Of a DNA stretch of 64,000 nucleotides, positions 23,628-32,279 are shown piece by piece. The notes beneath the pieces were generated by a model. It had not been told where the DNA came from. It searched no databases and saw only the letters and a list, made by a program, of their open reading frames with translations. The position numbers were made by a program, and so were the translations under genes. The stretch's first letter is position 1. The number at the start of each line of letters is the position of its first letter. Location of the stretch: the NCBI GenBank assembly GCA_016720775.1, contig JADKJX010000001.1, forward strand, positions 1,348,501 through 1,412,500, read 5' to 3'. Origin of the DNA: Chitinophagaceae bacterium. GTDB lineage: Bacteria; Bacteroidota; Bacteroidia; Chitinophagales; Chitinophagaceae.

Positions 23628-25630
23628 TAATAAAGTTTTTTCTCTCTTTCCTGCCTGTCCTGTTCCATGATGGTATTGATGGCATCCATCATGTTAAAGA
23701 AGAACTCAAGGCTGTTGCTGTGGTTGCCCCTGATGCCCAGGGTGGTGGTTCCCTGTATCATGCCGTCTTTCAGGCGGCTTTCCATTTTCAGGTCGCCCAG
23801 GTTTTGAGAAAGGTATTCGGTGATCTTTTTATTTACATCTGCCGTTACCTGCGTGGCTATTTTGTCAACCAACCTCTTGCTGTTTATGTTCAGGGAGTAA
23901 TTATTGTTCAGGATCGAATTCCTGGTCTTCTCATCTGTAGCAAATCCTGTATTGTTTTTTGTCATGTCGATCACTTCTTTTGAAGTGGTGATCACCACCT
24001 TGCCGTCCTTCACCATGAAATAAAGGCTGCTGAAAGGATAGTCTCCTTCTTTGAATGCCAGTTCATAGTAGCCATCTTTCTCCTTATAGTTATAGCCATC
24101 TTTCTCTGCATATTTTAGCGGAAGGTGTGCTACCTTCTTCATAAAATCCTCTCTTTTTGTTTCGAAGGCAAAGGTAAAACTGGGCGACAGTTCCTTCTTC
24201 GTCTTCTTCACTTCCTTCCGGTTGAACTCATCATCGTATTCATAGTCGGTATAGTTCACGATCTGCGGCTTCATGTCGTGCATTACAAAAATATAATTAC
24301 CCGGCAGCAGTTCGCCAATGGCTTTTTCATCAATGATGATCTCCAGCAGGTCGATGTACACATCAATGATGTCGGCATAATCTTTCATATACGAGGTGTT
24401 GCTCAGGGATTTCTTCAGGTAAACATAATAGTAGTTGGCCATTGCCTCGCTGTTAATACTCATAGAAAGGTAGCCGATGTTATCCGGGTTCACGTAATTT
24501 ACCAGGCCGGGGCTTTGTTTGTTGTTCATCACATCGGCGGCCAGTTTTTCCATCCTGGCATTTGCCGAATAGGTTTTTTGCTCCATCCGCAGTTTGTCTT
24601 TTTCGAAATACATATTTACAGATGATTTGAAGTCATCGGTGGTGTCTGTATTATGCGACCGGTCGCTGCTTAGGATATTGTAAACACCTTTGTAAAAATA
24701 ATTCCAGTACTGTTCCATGATGCTCTCGGTGTTGACCCAGACACTGGCATGCGATGCAGGATCAATAATTTTGGTATACCCTGGATCTTTTTTTATGGAA
24801 TGAATGCTCTGTGAAAAACTCCGGCTCATTATCTTTTCAGAAGCTACCTGCTGCTGTTTCTTTGCGATCATATCCTGTTGCTGGTCCCACAGTTCCCGTT
24901 TCAGGTTATCGAGGCTGTCACGTTCCCTGCGTTCCAATTCTTCTTTCGCTTCATCCTTTTCACTTTCCAGGGGCACCACTTCAATGGCCATGCTGCTGTC
25001 GGCTTCTACTTTTATACTGTCTGTTTCAACAGGTTCTTCCATTACCGTTACAGCAGAATCGACCTTTGCCATTGCGGTGTCGGGCATTACGGGCATTACC
25101 ATTTTAACTGAATCAACATCTTTATTATTAAAGCTGTAATAATTTTCCCAATAACTCTTGCGGTTCTGGTACGTGGCGTTTATAATAATGGCGGTGGTTT
25201 TATTCCAGCCAATGTAGGAGCCATCGGAAACCGGCAGAAAGCTGAAGCCATTCTTTTTGATGGTCTTCTTTTTTGCCCCGTAGTTTGCTTTCACCAGTTT
25301 CAGGAACTGTGCTTCGTTCTTCAGCGGCAACAGGGTTACAAAATTCATGCAGGTATCTTCAATGGAAATGTACTGGTAGATGTCTTTTTCAAAATTTATC
25401 CCGACGTTCTGCAGGGAAGTAAGTGTGTCAATGCGCAGCATCTTGAAAAAATTATCCTTGATAAAAGCATAGCTTTCTAATTTGCTCAACGGCAGGTTCC
25501 TGCTGAAGTTCTCCCCGGAATATTTTATCACCATGGTGGCGGTGGAAGGTACCTGGTTCAACAGGTCCTGGGCATTGATTGCAGCGCCCATCAGGCACAA
25601 AAAGGTCAGGGACAGGATAATTCTTTTCAT
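23627..25630 (-). CDS. large secreted protein, DUF4836-like, unknown function
   Basis: This 667-residue protein has a signal peptide (MKRIILSLTFLCLMGAAINA) and then LLNQVPSTATMVIKYSGENF, which resembles the opening of Bacteroidota DUF4836 proteins. A long acidic, helical low-complexity region spans about residues 190-270 (DSIKVEADSSMAIEVVPLES, EAKEELERRERDSLDNLKRE). The C-terminal half contains alpha-beta units (YVNPDNIGYLSMSINSEAMA, FTFAFETKREDFMKKV) and the motif YDDEFNRKE shared with the next gene. It lies 4 bp after the lipoprotein gene. Together the three look like an envelope complex, but this is inference from order and signals only. Confidence 0.7.
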   Translation of the reverse strand: MKRIILSLTFLCLMGAAINAQDLLNQVPSTATMVIKYSGENFSRNLPLSKLESYAFIKDNFFKMLRIDTLTSLQNVGINFEKDIYQYISIEDTCMNFVTLLPLKNEAQFLKLVKANYGAKKKTIKKNGFSFLPVSDGSYIGWNKTTAIIINATYQNRKSYWENYYSFNNKDVDSVKMVMPVMPDTAMAKVDSAVTVMEEPVETDSIKVEADSSMAIEVVPLESEKDEAKEELERRERDSLDNLKRELWDQQQDMIAKKQQQVASEKIMSRSFSQSIHSIKKDPGYTKIIDPASHASVWVNTESIMEQYWNYFYKGVYNILSSDRSHNTDTTDDFKSSVNMYFEKDKLRMEQKTYSANARMEKLAADVMNNKQSPGLVNYVNPDNIGYLSMSINSEAMANYYYVYLKKSLSNTSYMKDYADIIDVYIDLLEIIIDEKAIGELLPGNYIFVMHDMKPQIVNYTDYEYDDEFNRKEVKKTKKELSPSFTFAFETKREDFMKKVAHLPLKYAEKDGYNYKEKDGYYELAFKEGDYPFSSLYFMVKDGKVVITTSKEVIDMTKNNTGFATDEKTRNSILNNNYSLNINSKRLVDKIATQVTADVNKKITEYLSQNLGDLKMESRLKDGMIQGTTTLGIRGNHSNSLEFFFNMMDAINTIMEQDRQEREKKLY

Positions 25631-25634
25631 TTGA

Positions 25635-26297
25635 TTAGTTTGTCAGGTTAATTTTGTTTTCGATCGATCTTTTTTCATTGATCACATCCAGGGCATTCAG
25701 TTTCAGCATCACTGCTTTTTTACTCGGGGCAATTTTGGTTTCTTTATTGCTGGCTGCCGATACGGGTGATTCAAATTTAAACACGGCCGTGTAATTAGCC
25801 GTGGCAAATATTTCCCTATCGGCATTGCTCAGTTTTTTATACTCGTCTTTAAAAGAATATTTATTCAGCCTTTCAAAAACGCCGGCATTGTACTCGTAAA
25901 TTTTTTCCGGTGCTTTTGCCGCGGCGTTTTCTTTGGTGTAGATATTTTTAACTGCATCATTCAGCCGGGCCACATTTTTAAAATTGCAACTGATGCTAAT
26001 GATGAAGTTATCAAAGTCAACCGATGTTTTTACGTTGCTGATGCCGGGTGTTTTTGTCACCGTCTTCTCAATTTCCGAAATGCGGTACTTTATATCTTCT
26101 TTGGATGGTACGTCATGCCCGTTGATGGTTTTCATCTTCATGATGGAATTAAGCCTTGTCTTGCTCTTGCTGAGGTTGAGTACCAGTTGAAAATCACCGG
26201 AGCCATCCGCTTTTAAAAAGATCTGTTCCACAATTTCAAAGCAGCCCGACAGCGTGAACAGGCAGGAAAAAAGAAATAAATAAGCTGCAATTTTCAT
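25635..26297 (-). CDS. lipoprotein of unknown function
   Basis: The start is ATG 26297 (an in-frame TTG lies three codons upstream). The 220-residue product begins MKIAAYLFLFSCLFTLSGCFE, with a clear lipobox LSGC, so it is a lipoprotein. The mature part has a mixed alpha-beta pattern, including FLKADGSGDFQLVLNLSKSK, which resembles a short repeated beta segment found in many Bacteroidota lipoproteins. It is the first gene of the operon with the two larger proteins and precedes the second by 4 bp. No function is recognised. Confidence 0.75.
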   Translation of the reverse strand: MKIAAYLFLFSCLFTLSGCFEIVEQIFLKADGSGDFQLVLNLSKSKTRLNSIMKMKTINGHDVPSKEDIKYRISEIEKTVTKTPGISNVKTSVDFDNFIISISCNFKNVARLNDAVKNIYTKENAAAKAPEKIYEYNAGVFERLNKYSFKDEYKKLSNADREIFATANYTAVFKFESPVSAASNKETKIAPSKKAVMLKLNALDVINEKRSIENKINLTN

Positions 26298-26353
26298 AAG
26301 GTTCAAGTTACGGCAAAGCTACATAAATATGTAAAAAGTTGACAGGCCAGGTA

Positions 26354-26412
26354 GATAAACCTATAAGGTCTGCTATGTTGCTATTCCCTGGCTGCAGGCC
26401 TTATGGGTTTTT
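26354..26412. repeat. degenerate inverted repeat of the AAACCTATAAGG family
   Basis: GATAAACCTATAAGGTCTGC (26354-26373) faces GCAGGCCTTATGGGTTTTT at about 26393-26411. This is a worn copy of the perfect element at 21524-21593. The right arm overlaps the last codons and the stop codon (26401-26403) of the VOC gene. Confidence 0.7.
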
Positions 26413-26799
26413 GCTGGGTTCGATCAGGTCCCACAAATTACCATACAGGTCTTCAAAAACAGCAACGGTGCCATAGGATTCTGTTACCGGCGGCCGTACA
26501 AAATTTATCTTTTTCTCCTGCATAGTATTATAATCACGCCAAAAATCGTCGGTATATAAGAACAGGAACACCCTGCCACCGGTTTGATTGCCTACCCGGC
26601 TTTTTTGTTCCTCGCTGGCGGCTTGTGCCAGTAATAAGCAGCATTGTCCTTCACCGGATGGTTTTACCATCACCCAGCGTTTGGTTTCACTCAGTTTCGT
26701 GTCTTCGATGAGGGTGAAGTTTAGTTTTTCGGTATAAAACTTTATGGCTTCATCGTAATTGTTTACTACTAAAGCAATATGAGCAATTTGTTGGTTCAT
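26401..26799 (-). CDS. VOC-family (glyoxalase/bleomycin-resistance fold) protein
   Basis: This 132-residue protein shows the two beta-alpha-beta-beta-beta modules of the vicinal oxygen chelate fold: an N-terminal QQIAHIALVVNNYDEAIKFY (His ligand in the first strand), LIEDTKLSETKRWVMVKPSG, RVFLFLYTDDFWRDY and a C-terminal TVAVFEDLYGNLWDLIEPS with the typical Glu ligand. The substrate cannot be predicted; such proteins are often labelled lactoylglutathione lyase-like. The last residues (PSKNP) are encoded by an arm of a repeat element. It lies 19 bp downstream of the PqqB-like gene and is probably co-transcribed with it. Confidence 0.85.
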   Translation of the reverse strand: MNQQIAHIALVVNNYDEAIKFYTEKLNFTLIEDTKLSETKRWVMVKPSGEGQCCLLLAQAASEEQKSRVGNQTGGRVFLFLYTDDFWRDYNTMQEKKINFVRPPVTESYGTVAVFEDLYGNLWDLIEPSKNP

Positions 26800-26818
26800 G
26801 GTGTAATCAGAACTTTAT

Positions 26819-27781
26819 TTACAGTTTGATGATATCATTGATGGCAGCAATGTTAAATCCATTCTTCCTGACTTCTGTTGACTGCCTGCTTTTTTTATTT
26901 AACAGCGGGTTGGTATGATTTAAATGAATAAAATAGATCTTCTTTTTTTCAGCAGGTGCCAGGTCTTTAAATAACTTCATGCTTTCAATGATGAAGGGAT
27001 GGGGGATCTCGGAAATATCCCGGTTGTTGATCTCTGCAGCATCATAAAAAGTGCCGTCAATAAATGCATAATCCACTTTTGCAATAGCTTCAATAATATT
27101 CGTCTTCCATTTTTCCCATTTGTCAATGTCGGGGATGAAAAGCGCCGTTTTATCCGGGCCGGTTATGCGGTAACCAACTGTTTCAGAAAATTCATCCCGG
27201 TGCGGTACGGTAAAGGGAGTGATCTTTAGGTTGGGGGTAAGCTGAATCTCTTTTTCATCACTCATTCCTTGGATCAGAATATTTTTATTGGTCAGCAGCT
27301 GGCTCCAGGGCCCGTTCTGTTCTAAGAATGTTTTCATCCGGGGCATGGCATATATGGGAATACTACTTGCATTCATGGCTTCTTTACCAAAATACATCAA
27401 CCCCGTATAATGCCCGATATGTGCATGCGTTAAAAAAATTGCATCGGGCGTTTCTTTTTCGCTTCCGGGAGAAAATGAATACAGCTTTCTCAGTTGCGCC
27501 GGCATATCCGGTGTGGCTTCAAACAAATATTTCTTATTGTTCCCGGGATCGATCAGGCCCAGTGAAACAACTTTCCTGTTTTTATCGGGATGAAGGAACA
27601 GGTTTTTGCAGCAATCTTTTTTACAACCGATCTGCGGCGAGCCGGCATCCTGCACCGTGCCCAGGATGATCAAAGATGTTTCGGTTGATGCAGGCGGTAA
27701 GATCACTGATTCGACAGGTCCGCCTGCTTGTTTGCCGGGAACGAGCATTGATAAAAACAAAACAAGATTAAAAAACTTCAT
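26819..27781 (-). CDS. secreted MBL-fold metallo-hydrolase, PqqB-like
   Basis: This 320-residue protein starts with a signal peptide (MKFFNLVLFLSMLVPGKQAGG). LGTVQDAGSPQIGCKKDCC resembles the N-terminal region of PqqB-like proteins, with clustered cysteines that may bind zinc. The metal motif is LTHAHIGHYTGL, that is HxHxGH where most MBL enzymes have HxHxDH. Later ligands may be in TVPHRDEFSETVG, FIPDIDKW and FIDGTFYD. No other pqq genes are present and the protein is exported, so a role in PQQ synthesis is unlikely; a periplasmic hydrolase is a better guess. The VOC gene follows 19 bp downstream. Confidence 0.82.
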   Translation of the reverse strand: MKFFNLVLFLSMLVPGKQAGGPVESVILPPASTETSLIILGTVQDAGSPQIGCKKDCCKNLFLHPDKNRKVVSLGLIDPGNNKKYLFEATPDMPAQLRKLYSFSPGSEKETPDAIFLTHAHIGHYTGLMYFGKEAMNASSIPIYAMPRMKTFLEQNGPWSQLLTNKNILIQGMSDEKEIQLTPNLKITPFTVPHRDEFSETVGYRITGPDKTALFIPDIDKWEKWKTNIIEAIAKVDYAFIDGTFYDAAEINNRDISEIPHPFIIESMKLFKDLAPAEKKKIYFIHLNHTNPLLNKKSRQSTEVRKNGFNIAAINDIIKL

Positions 27782-27849
27782 TACTGCCTGCAGATGGTTC
27801 TTATAAAGGAACGAAATATTATTTAAGCCAGGAAACCTGTGTCATATCG

Positions 27850-28494
27850 TTACATTACTGAAAGTGCAGTTTTGTTGCTGTCTGCGCCATGCGGAACAAG
27901 CCTGGCAGAAGAAGCATTACGTTGTTGTGAAAACTGTTTTTTCGTATTGTCCTGCAGCAGCATTTTCAATTGCGACTCTACATACAAGTAGTACTTCTGG
28001 TATCCCAGGATACGGGCTGTAATATAACCGGGTGAACCGGGGGAACTGGTTTTACCGAATGCTTTTCCCTGTGAATTAGCTGTATTGTTATGCCGGGTAA
28101 AATAGATGTTGTCCCTGTCTGTCCGGCCGCTTATGTAATACTGATAAAAATCACTGTTACGGGTATAAAATGATTCTGCCCTTTGTAATTCATGTATCCA
28201 GTAAGAAACAAGTTTGTCTTTATCATCGGTGGGCTTAAATAAAACAGCCTGGTAAAGCAACATGTAATATTCCATTGCGGAAATAAATAAAGGTTTGATA
28301 TGTTTAAAGAAATTTATTTCGTCGGGTTCATATTTGAAAACATATGACTCTGCACAGTTCTTTATTTTATTCCGGTAAAAGAGGATGATGTTAAAACAAG
28401 CCTCCACCTTTACTATTTCATTTTTACAGCATGTTTCCAGCTGGTTGATCTCATCCTGCATTTGTGCATAAAGCTGCAACGAACTAAAGTTCAT
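27850..28494 (-). CDS. RteC-domain protein
   Basis: This 214-residue protein matches the pattern I remember for RteC of Bacteroides conjugative transposons. Examples are EINFFKHIKPLFISAMEYY (RteC: EIxFFKxIKPxxxSxLIYY), HELQRAESFYTRNSDFYQYY (ELxxLxxFFxxNxxFYxYY) and ARILGYQKYYLYVESQLKML for the C-terminal helix. In CTnDOT, RteC activates excision genes; chromosomal homologues in Chitinophagaceae have no known role. Nothing else of a conjugative element (integrase, mobilisation or tra genes) is visible nearby. The C-terminal 25 residues are low in hydrophobics. Family call is from memory of the motif pattern, not a search. Confidence 0.72.
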   Translation of the reverse strand: MNFSSLQLYAQMQDEINQLETCCKNEIVKVEACFNIILFYRNKIKNCAESYVFKYEPDEINFFKHIKPLFISAMEYYMLLYQAVLFKPTDDKDKLVSYWIHELQRAESFYTRNSDFYQYYISGRTDRDNIYFTRHNNTANSQGKAFGKTSSPGSPGYITARILGYQKYYLYVESQLKMLLQDNTKKQFSQQRNASSARLVPHGADSNKTALSVM

Positions 28495-28598
28495 AATGGG
28501 TTATTTATACCTGTGACCGATCCTGGTTATATTGTACATGCTGAAGCGCTGCAACGGTTGCATGCAGGTTGATAAGAATCCGGCAATTAAAAAAATCG

Positions 28599-29975
28599 CT
28601 ATTGCTTTACAATTTTCTGTTTCCATATATGTCCATCGGCCATTATGGTCATCAGGTAAATGCCGGGTGAATAATGACCGGATAATCTCAGTTCCCATTT
28701 GTTACCTGTGCGGACCAGTTGCTGGCTGTTTATCTTACCACCGTAAGCATTTGCGATGGTAGCTGTGACAGACGGGTAATTCCCGGGTAAAGACACAAAC
28801 AACCGGTCAGAAAAAGGATTGGGATAGACCTTCAGGGAAGAGGATGGTTTTTGAACTGCTTTCACCACCGGGGTGTAGGTAATGAACTTTGAAACAGTGT
28901 CGGCATACTTTATCCTGTAATAATTTATGCCTGTACGGATGATCGCATCAAAGTAGGAATATTCGGCGGTATTGTTTTGTCGATCTGCCGCGAAGGAATA
29001 AAGACTTTGAAATTGCTGTCCGTCTGAAGAGGTTTCTATATAAAATATCCCCGTTGATGCAGGATTTTCCATTTTCCAGTAAAGTGCATTGCCATCGGGA
29101 TGCTGTTCGGCATAAAAAGAAATGAAACGGGTGGGTAGTATAACAATGGTTCCGCAGCTTACACAACCCCTGAACAGGTTGGCCGTTCCCCAATTGGGTT
29201 TGCATCCCCAGGGAATGCAGGTGGAATCAGTGCGGTGAGTAAGTCCAAGGCACATATTGATATAAGGATTGACCGTAGTAAGTGTATCCCACAGTTGCGA
29301 AAATTCAGAAACGTTTACGCAGGCAAATTGTTCCGGGGCATAGTAGCTGTTCTTTACCTTGTTGTAGAGAACGGTCATGATCGTCTGGCTTCCTTTGCCA
29401 AGACATACACTGCGAACAGAAGCCTGCGGGTCGGTAATGAGCCCATGGAAATATGCTTTTCCTTTATTCACAAACCAGGAATTGGCGTTGTTGATAACGA
29501 AGTACTGGTTATTCATTTTAAAGACAGAACTAAGTGTGGCATTGATGACAACATTTGGTTTTGCAGGTGTAGCCCAACCGTTCTCTAAAGAAAGGTTACG
29601 CAATACTTCTAATGTTCCGAAATTGTAAACGCTGCAATTGCCCCTGAATACAAGGCCGGCGCCTTCGCCATTGCCGATCACAAAACGGCCGCCGGGCTGT
29701 ATGAATATTTTGCCGGAGTCCATATAGAATTTATCAATGGTACGATTGCCGCAAACAACCAGAGTGCCGCCTTTGAGCGTAAGCATGTTGAAAGTTGTGA
29801 CGGGCCCGTAGTACCATTTGGTGGTGCCGGCATTCAGTACTTCGCCATTAATGACCAATGGCTCTGTGTTGGTGCAGGTTGCTGTGGGGGCAGTTAAACA
29901 CTGGCTGTGCAAGCGGGTGAAAGGAATGCAGGCCAGTAATAAAAAAACGGACAGGTACATGAAATGGTTTTTCAT
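28599..29975 (-). CDS. secreted protein with T9SS C-terminal sorting domain
   Basis: The start at ATG 29975 is chosen because the signal peptide MKNHFMYLSVFLLLACIPFTRLHSQ begins there; a longer frame to 30071 adds 32 unlikely residues. The 458-residue product has a beta-rich middle with repeated short strands (FNMLTLKGGTLVVCGNRTID, FIQPGGRFVIGNGEG, LVFRGNCSVYNFGTLEVL), resembling a parallel beta-helix. A region like the beta domain that often precedes sorting signals follows (ALYWKMENPASTGIFYIETS), then the sorting domain (LKVYPNPFSDRLFVSLPGN, ending GHIWKQKIVKQ). It is likely exported through the type IX system to the cell surface or medium. Its specific function is unknown. Confidence 0.83.
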   Translation of the reverse strand: MKNHFMYLSVFLLLACIPFTRLHSQCLTAPTATCTNTEPLVINGEVLNAGTTKWYYGPVTTFNMLTLKGGTLVVCGNRTIDKFYMDSGKIFIQPGGRFVIGNGEGAGLVFRGNCSVYNFGTLEVLRNLSLENGWATPAKPNVVINATLSSVFKMNNQYFVINNANSWFVNKGKAYFHGLITDPQASVRSVCLGKGSQTIMTVLYNKVKNSYYAPEQFACVNVSEFSQLWDTLTTVNPYINMCLGLTHRTDSTCIPWGCKPNWGTANLFRGCVSCGTIVILPTRFISFYAEQHPDGNALYWKMENPASTGIFYIETSSDGQQFQSLYSFAADRQNNTAEYSYFDAIIRTGINYYRIKYADTVSKFITYTPVVKAVQKPSSSLKVYPNPFSDRLFVSLPGNYPSVTATIANAYGGKINSQQLVRTGNKWELRLSGHYSPGIYLMTIMADGHIWKQKIVKQ

Positions 29976-30160
29976 TCTGTTGATTTTTAGGATATAGAAT
30001 TTATTGGAATTTTTAATAGCGCAATCAATACCGGCAGTTAGCAAGCAGTTGCATGGTAAACCTATGCACATAAAAAACGAAATGCGAACGAATCTGCAGC
30101 AGTTGAAAGAATTGCTGTATTAGTTGTCGAAATCCGGCCACAAACCAAAAGCCGGGAATG

Positions 30161-30895
30161 CTATTCGCCGAGCCATTTTTTGAAATTAACGATGCGCTCA
30201 CGGCTTACGATCATTTCTTTTTCCACTGCAGGGGTAAGGTTTATTTTAAAGCGATTGCCTGGGTAAGCATGAATGACCAGTATGGAATTTATGGAAATGA
30301 TATAGGACCTGTTGATGCGGAAGAAGAGCTGGGGATCAAGCATGGTCTCTAATTCATCCATCCTGTATTCGATGAGGAATTTCCGGTTGTCGAATGTTTT
30401 AAAAAAAATGAAACGGTTATCCGAGAAGAAATAAGCAATTTCGTCAACGGCAATGGATAATAATTTCTGCTGGTAAGTTACCAGGAATCTTTTTTTAATT
30501 GCCTGTTGCAGGGAGGCAGTTCCAACCGCTTCGCCGGGGTAGCTGCCGCTGCGTCTATTGGAATTAGGTAATGGAAGAATGTCCTTTCCGGTCTTCGGTG
30601 GATTCAATAAACATTTTTGCAGATATTCCAGGTGACTTATCCGGAAGGCGAGGTAAACCAGGTTGTTGCTGCTGGATGTGATGATCAGTTTTGCTTCGAT
30701 GTTCCGATGGGTGGCTCCCAGCAATTGCCTGTTTACCAGTACCAGGTCGGGAAGCGGCGGGGTATTGATCCTTTTCAATAATGTTTCCACATCCTTCACC
30801 ACCGGCAGCACTTCAATAGTGCTGTCAATGGAGTAAAGGGTACGTATTACTTTACGGATCACCTGTTTTCCGGGCTCTACAATTATTACTTTCAT
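30161..30895 (-). CDS. LytTR-family transcriptional regulator with degenerate receiver domain
   Basis: This 244-residue protein has a response-regulator-like N-terminal domain (1-110) and a C-terminal LytTR DNA-binding domain (about 145-244: KRFLVTYQQKLLSIAVDEIA, YFFSDNRFIFFKTFDNRKF, FFRINRSYIISINSI). The receiver lacks the phosphorylation site: the segment normally ending in Asp reads PDLVLVNRQL with Asn55, and the N-terminal acidic pair is replaced by VEPGK. So it cannot be phosphorylated in the usual way. A paired LytS-type kinase is not seen next to it. It lies downstream of the hydrolase gene and upstream of the T9SS cargo gene on the same strand, each separated by gaps of more than 100 bp. 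Confidence 0.87.
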   Translation of the reverse strand: MKVIIVEPGKQVIRKVIRTLYSIDSTIEVLPVVKDVETLLKRINTPPLPDLVLVNRQLLGATHRNIEAKLIITSSSNNLVYLAFRISHLEYLQKCLLNPPKTGKDILPLPNSNRRSGSYPGEAVGTASLQQAIKKRFLVTYQQKLLSIAVDEIAYFFSDNRFIFFKTFDNRKFLIEYRMDELETMLDPQLFFRINRSYIISINSILVIHAYPGNRFKINLTPAVEKEMIVSRERIVNFKKWLGE

Positions 30896-31007
30896 GGCTT
30901 TTGAAAGACTTACTTTAACTGCAAGTTTGTTTTTTCGCCTGACCCTTTCAAGTGCAACAGGAATGAACTGAAAAAATCAGTGGATGAGCTGTGTTCTGAG
31001 GCAGCGG

Positions 31008-31040
31008 AATTTCAGCGAAGGCAGGAATTTCGCTGAAATT
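31008..31040 (-). terminator. hairpin downstream of the hydrolase gene
   Basis: AATTTCAGCGAA (31008-31019) and TTCGCTGAAATT (31029-31040) form a perfect 12-bp stem 27 bp after the stop codon of the gene at 31068. There is no T run after it on the minus strand, so it could be a repeat or an mRNA-end hairpin rather than a classic terminator. Confidence 0.5.
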
Positions 31041-31067
31041 AAATGAGATATTATCTTGATCGGGAGT

Positions 31068-31949
31068 TTAAAAAAGCGGTATCAAAGCCAGACTGTTTTC
31101 AAGAAACAGCCGGAAATTATGATCGGGCCTGTTGATGACATCATTATGTTCTTTCAGGCTGTGGATGAAAATAACCTGGTTTGTTTTTAGCATCGAGGCA
31201 TTCACTTCTTTTTCTTCGAGATTGATGAACCGGATGTTTTTTTCACGAAGTTCCTGCATCATTTTTCCAGACACTTCATCCGTACCGCCTCCTTTGTTGG
31301 TGTACAGATCAATGAACTGGTGCGATGCATCTGCCTGTATCCAGTTTGTGAATTTATCAACCTGGCTGTATAAGCCATCAAATAAAATGGTTTGGGTTAC
31401 TTCCACCCCGCCATTCTGTAAAATATGAGCCATGACCCGGAAAGCACCACTGTGACCGGCCAGCACTACCTTGCCAACGGCTGTTCTTTTACCAATGATC
31501 TTTTCTTTTTTCAATTTATCCAACACATCATTCAGCAGGAACTTAAAAATATCTTTCTGCTCCAGTTTGCCGCCATAACTATCCGGAGCATCTTTTGTTG
31601 TTTCCGGTAAAACGAGTATGGCATTTCTATTTGATGCAAGAAATTGCTTTGCCAATTCGAAATAACTGATGGAACTGTCAATATTATTGCGCCAGCCATG
31701 AAACCAGCAGATCATATCTACATGCTTCATTGCCTTTAATTGCCGCGGAACGAAAATTAAGACACTGCTGTCGCTGTAATGTTCAACAGTGCTGTATAAT
31801 ACATTGTCGTACACATGCCCGTTTGTCCGTCCGGTATCAGGAAAAGACGTGTATGCAGAACGGATGCGGAAAATTTTTGGTCCGGTTTCCGTTTGTGCGA
31901 ATGCGGGTATTGATATAACCGAAAAAATAACCAGCAGGAATTTCTTCAT
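31068..31949 (-). CDS. secreted alpha/beta hydrolase (esterase-like)
   Basis: The start is ATG 31949, at the signal peptide MKKFLLVIFSVISIPAFAQ; an in-frame start lies 8 codons upstream. The 293-residue product has the nucleophile elbow VVLAGHSGAFRVMA (GxSxG with the catalytic Ser), an oxyanion-region motif WFHGWRNNIDSS, FDGLYSQVDKF and a candidate catalytic His in HSLKEHNDV. Overall it resembles polyhydroxybutyrate depolymerase/feruloyl-esterase-like hydrolases, but the substrate is unknown. It is likely periplasmic or secreted. It is isolated, with about 300 bp of non-coding DNA upstream. Confidence 0.78.
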   Translation of the reverse strand: MKKFLLVIFSVISIPAFAQTETGPKIFRIRSAYTSFPDTGRTNGHVYDNVLYSTVEHYSDSSVLIFVPRQLKAMKHVDMICWFHGWRNNIDSSISYFELAKQFLASNRNAILVLPETTKDAPDSYGGKLEQKDIFKFLLNDVLDKLKKEKIIGKRTAVGKVVLAGHSGAFRVMAHILQNGGVEVTQTILFDGLYSQVDKFTNWIQADASHQFIDLYTNKGGGTDEVSGKMMQELREKNIRFINLEEKEVNASMLKTNQVIFIHSLKEHNDVINRPDHNFRLFLENSLALIPLF

Positions 31950-31973
31950 ACAGTTTTGCAGGATGATGATCAT

Positions 31974-32279
31974 TATTAAAGGAACGAAAATTTGTTTGTA
32001 TGGTTGTTAATCAGCCTTAACAATTTGTGGCAAGGTATATGTTTAAGGGGGTTGGAAGCATGAAAAACCGTAAAAATAAAAATTATTCTTTCTCTCTTTC
32101 GTGTGTTCAAATTTCCTAAGCTACTATAGAATGAGATATTCCGGTGATGCAGATGTATCCCGCAATAATCTTACGTCCTTAAGCGAACTGCAGAAAATAA
32201 GTCAGCAGGCCTGGCAATATTTTTTTTGGGAAAATAGATTTCGCTTATTCATTATTCAATAACTAATAAACCAATCACT
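31974..32279. other. 306-bp intergenic region without a convincing gene
   Basis: The stretch separates the divergent hydrolase and beta-helix genes, so it should hold both promoters. I see no exact TAnnTTTG box close to either start. A 43-codon open frame (about 32130-32261) exists but has no recognisable features. Confidence 0.4.

Noticed and set aside
26819..27781. pqqB as a true PQQ biosynthesis gene
   Set aside because: No pqqA, C, D or E is near, the protein has a signal peptide, and the MBL motif differs (HxHxGH).
27850..28494. Integrative conjugative element around the RteC-domain gene
   Set aside because: No integrase, relaxase, tra gene or target-site repeat could be found within the surrounding 10 kb.
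28501..28698. 65-codon minus-strand frame overlapping the end of the T9SS cargo gene
   Set aside because: It overlaps a well-supported gene in another frame, lacks a recognisable domain and has no ribosome-binding context; treated as a chance frame.
32130..32261. 43-codon plus-strand frame in the intergenic region before the beta-helix lipoprotein
   Set aside because: Short and without any recognisable motif; it could be real but nothing supports it.
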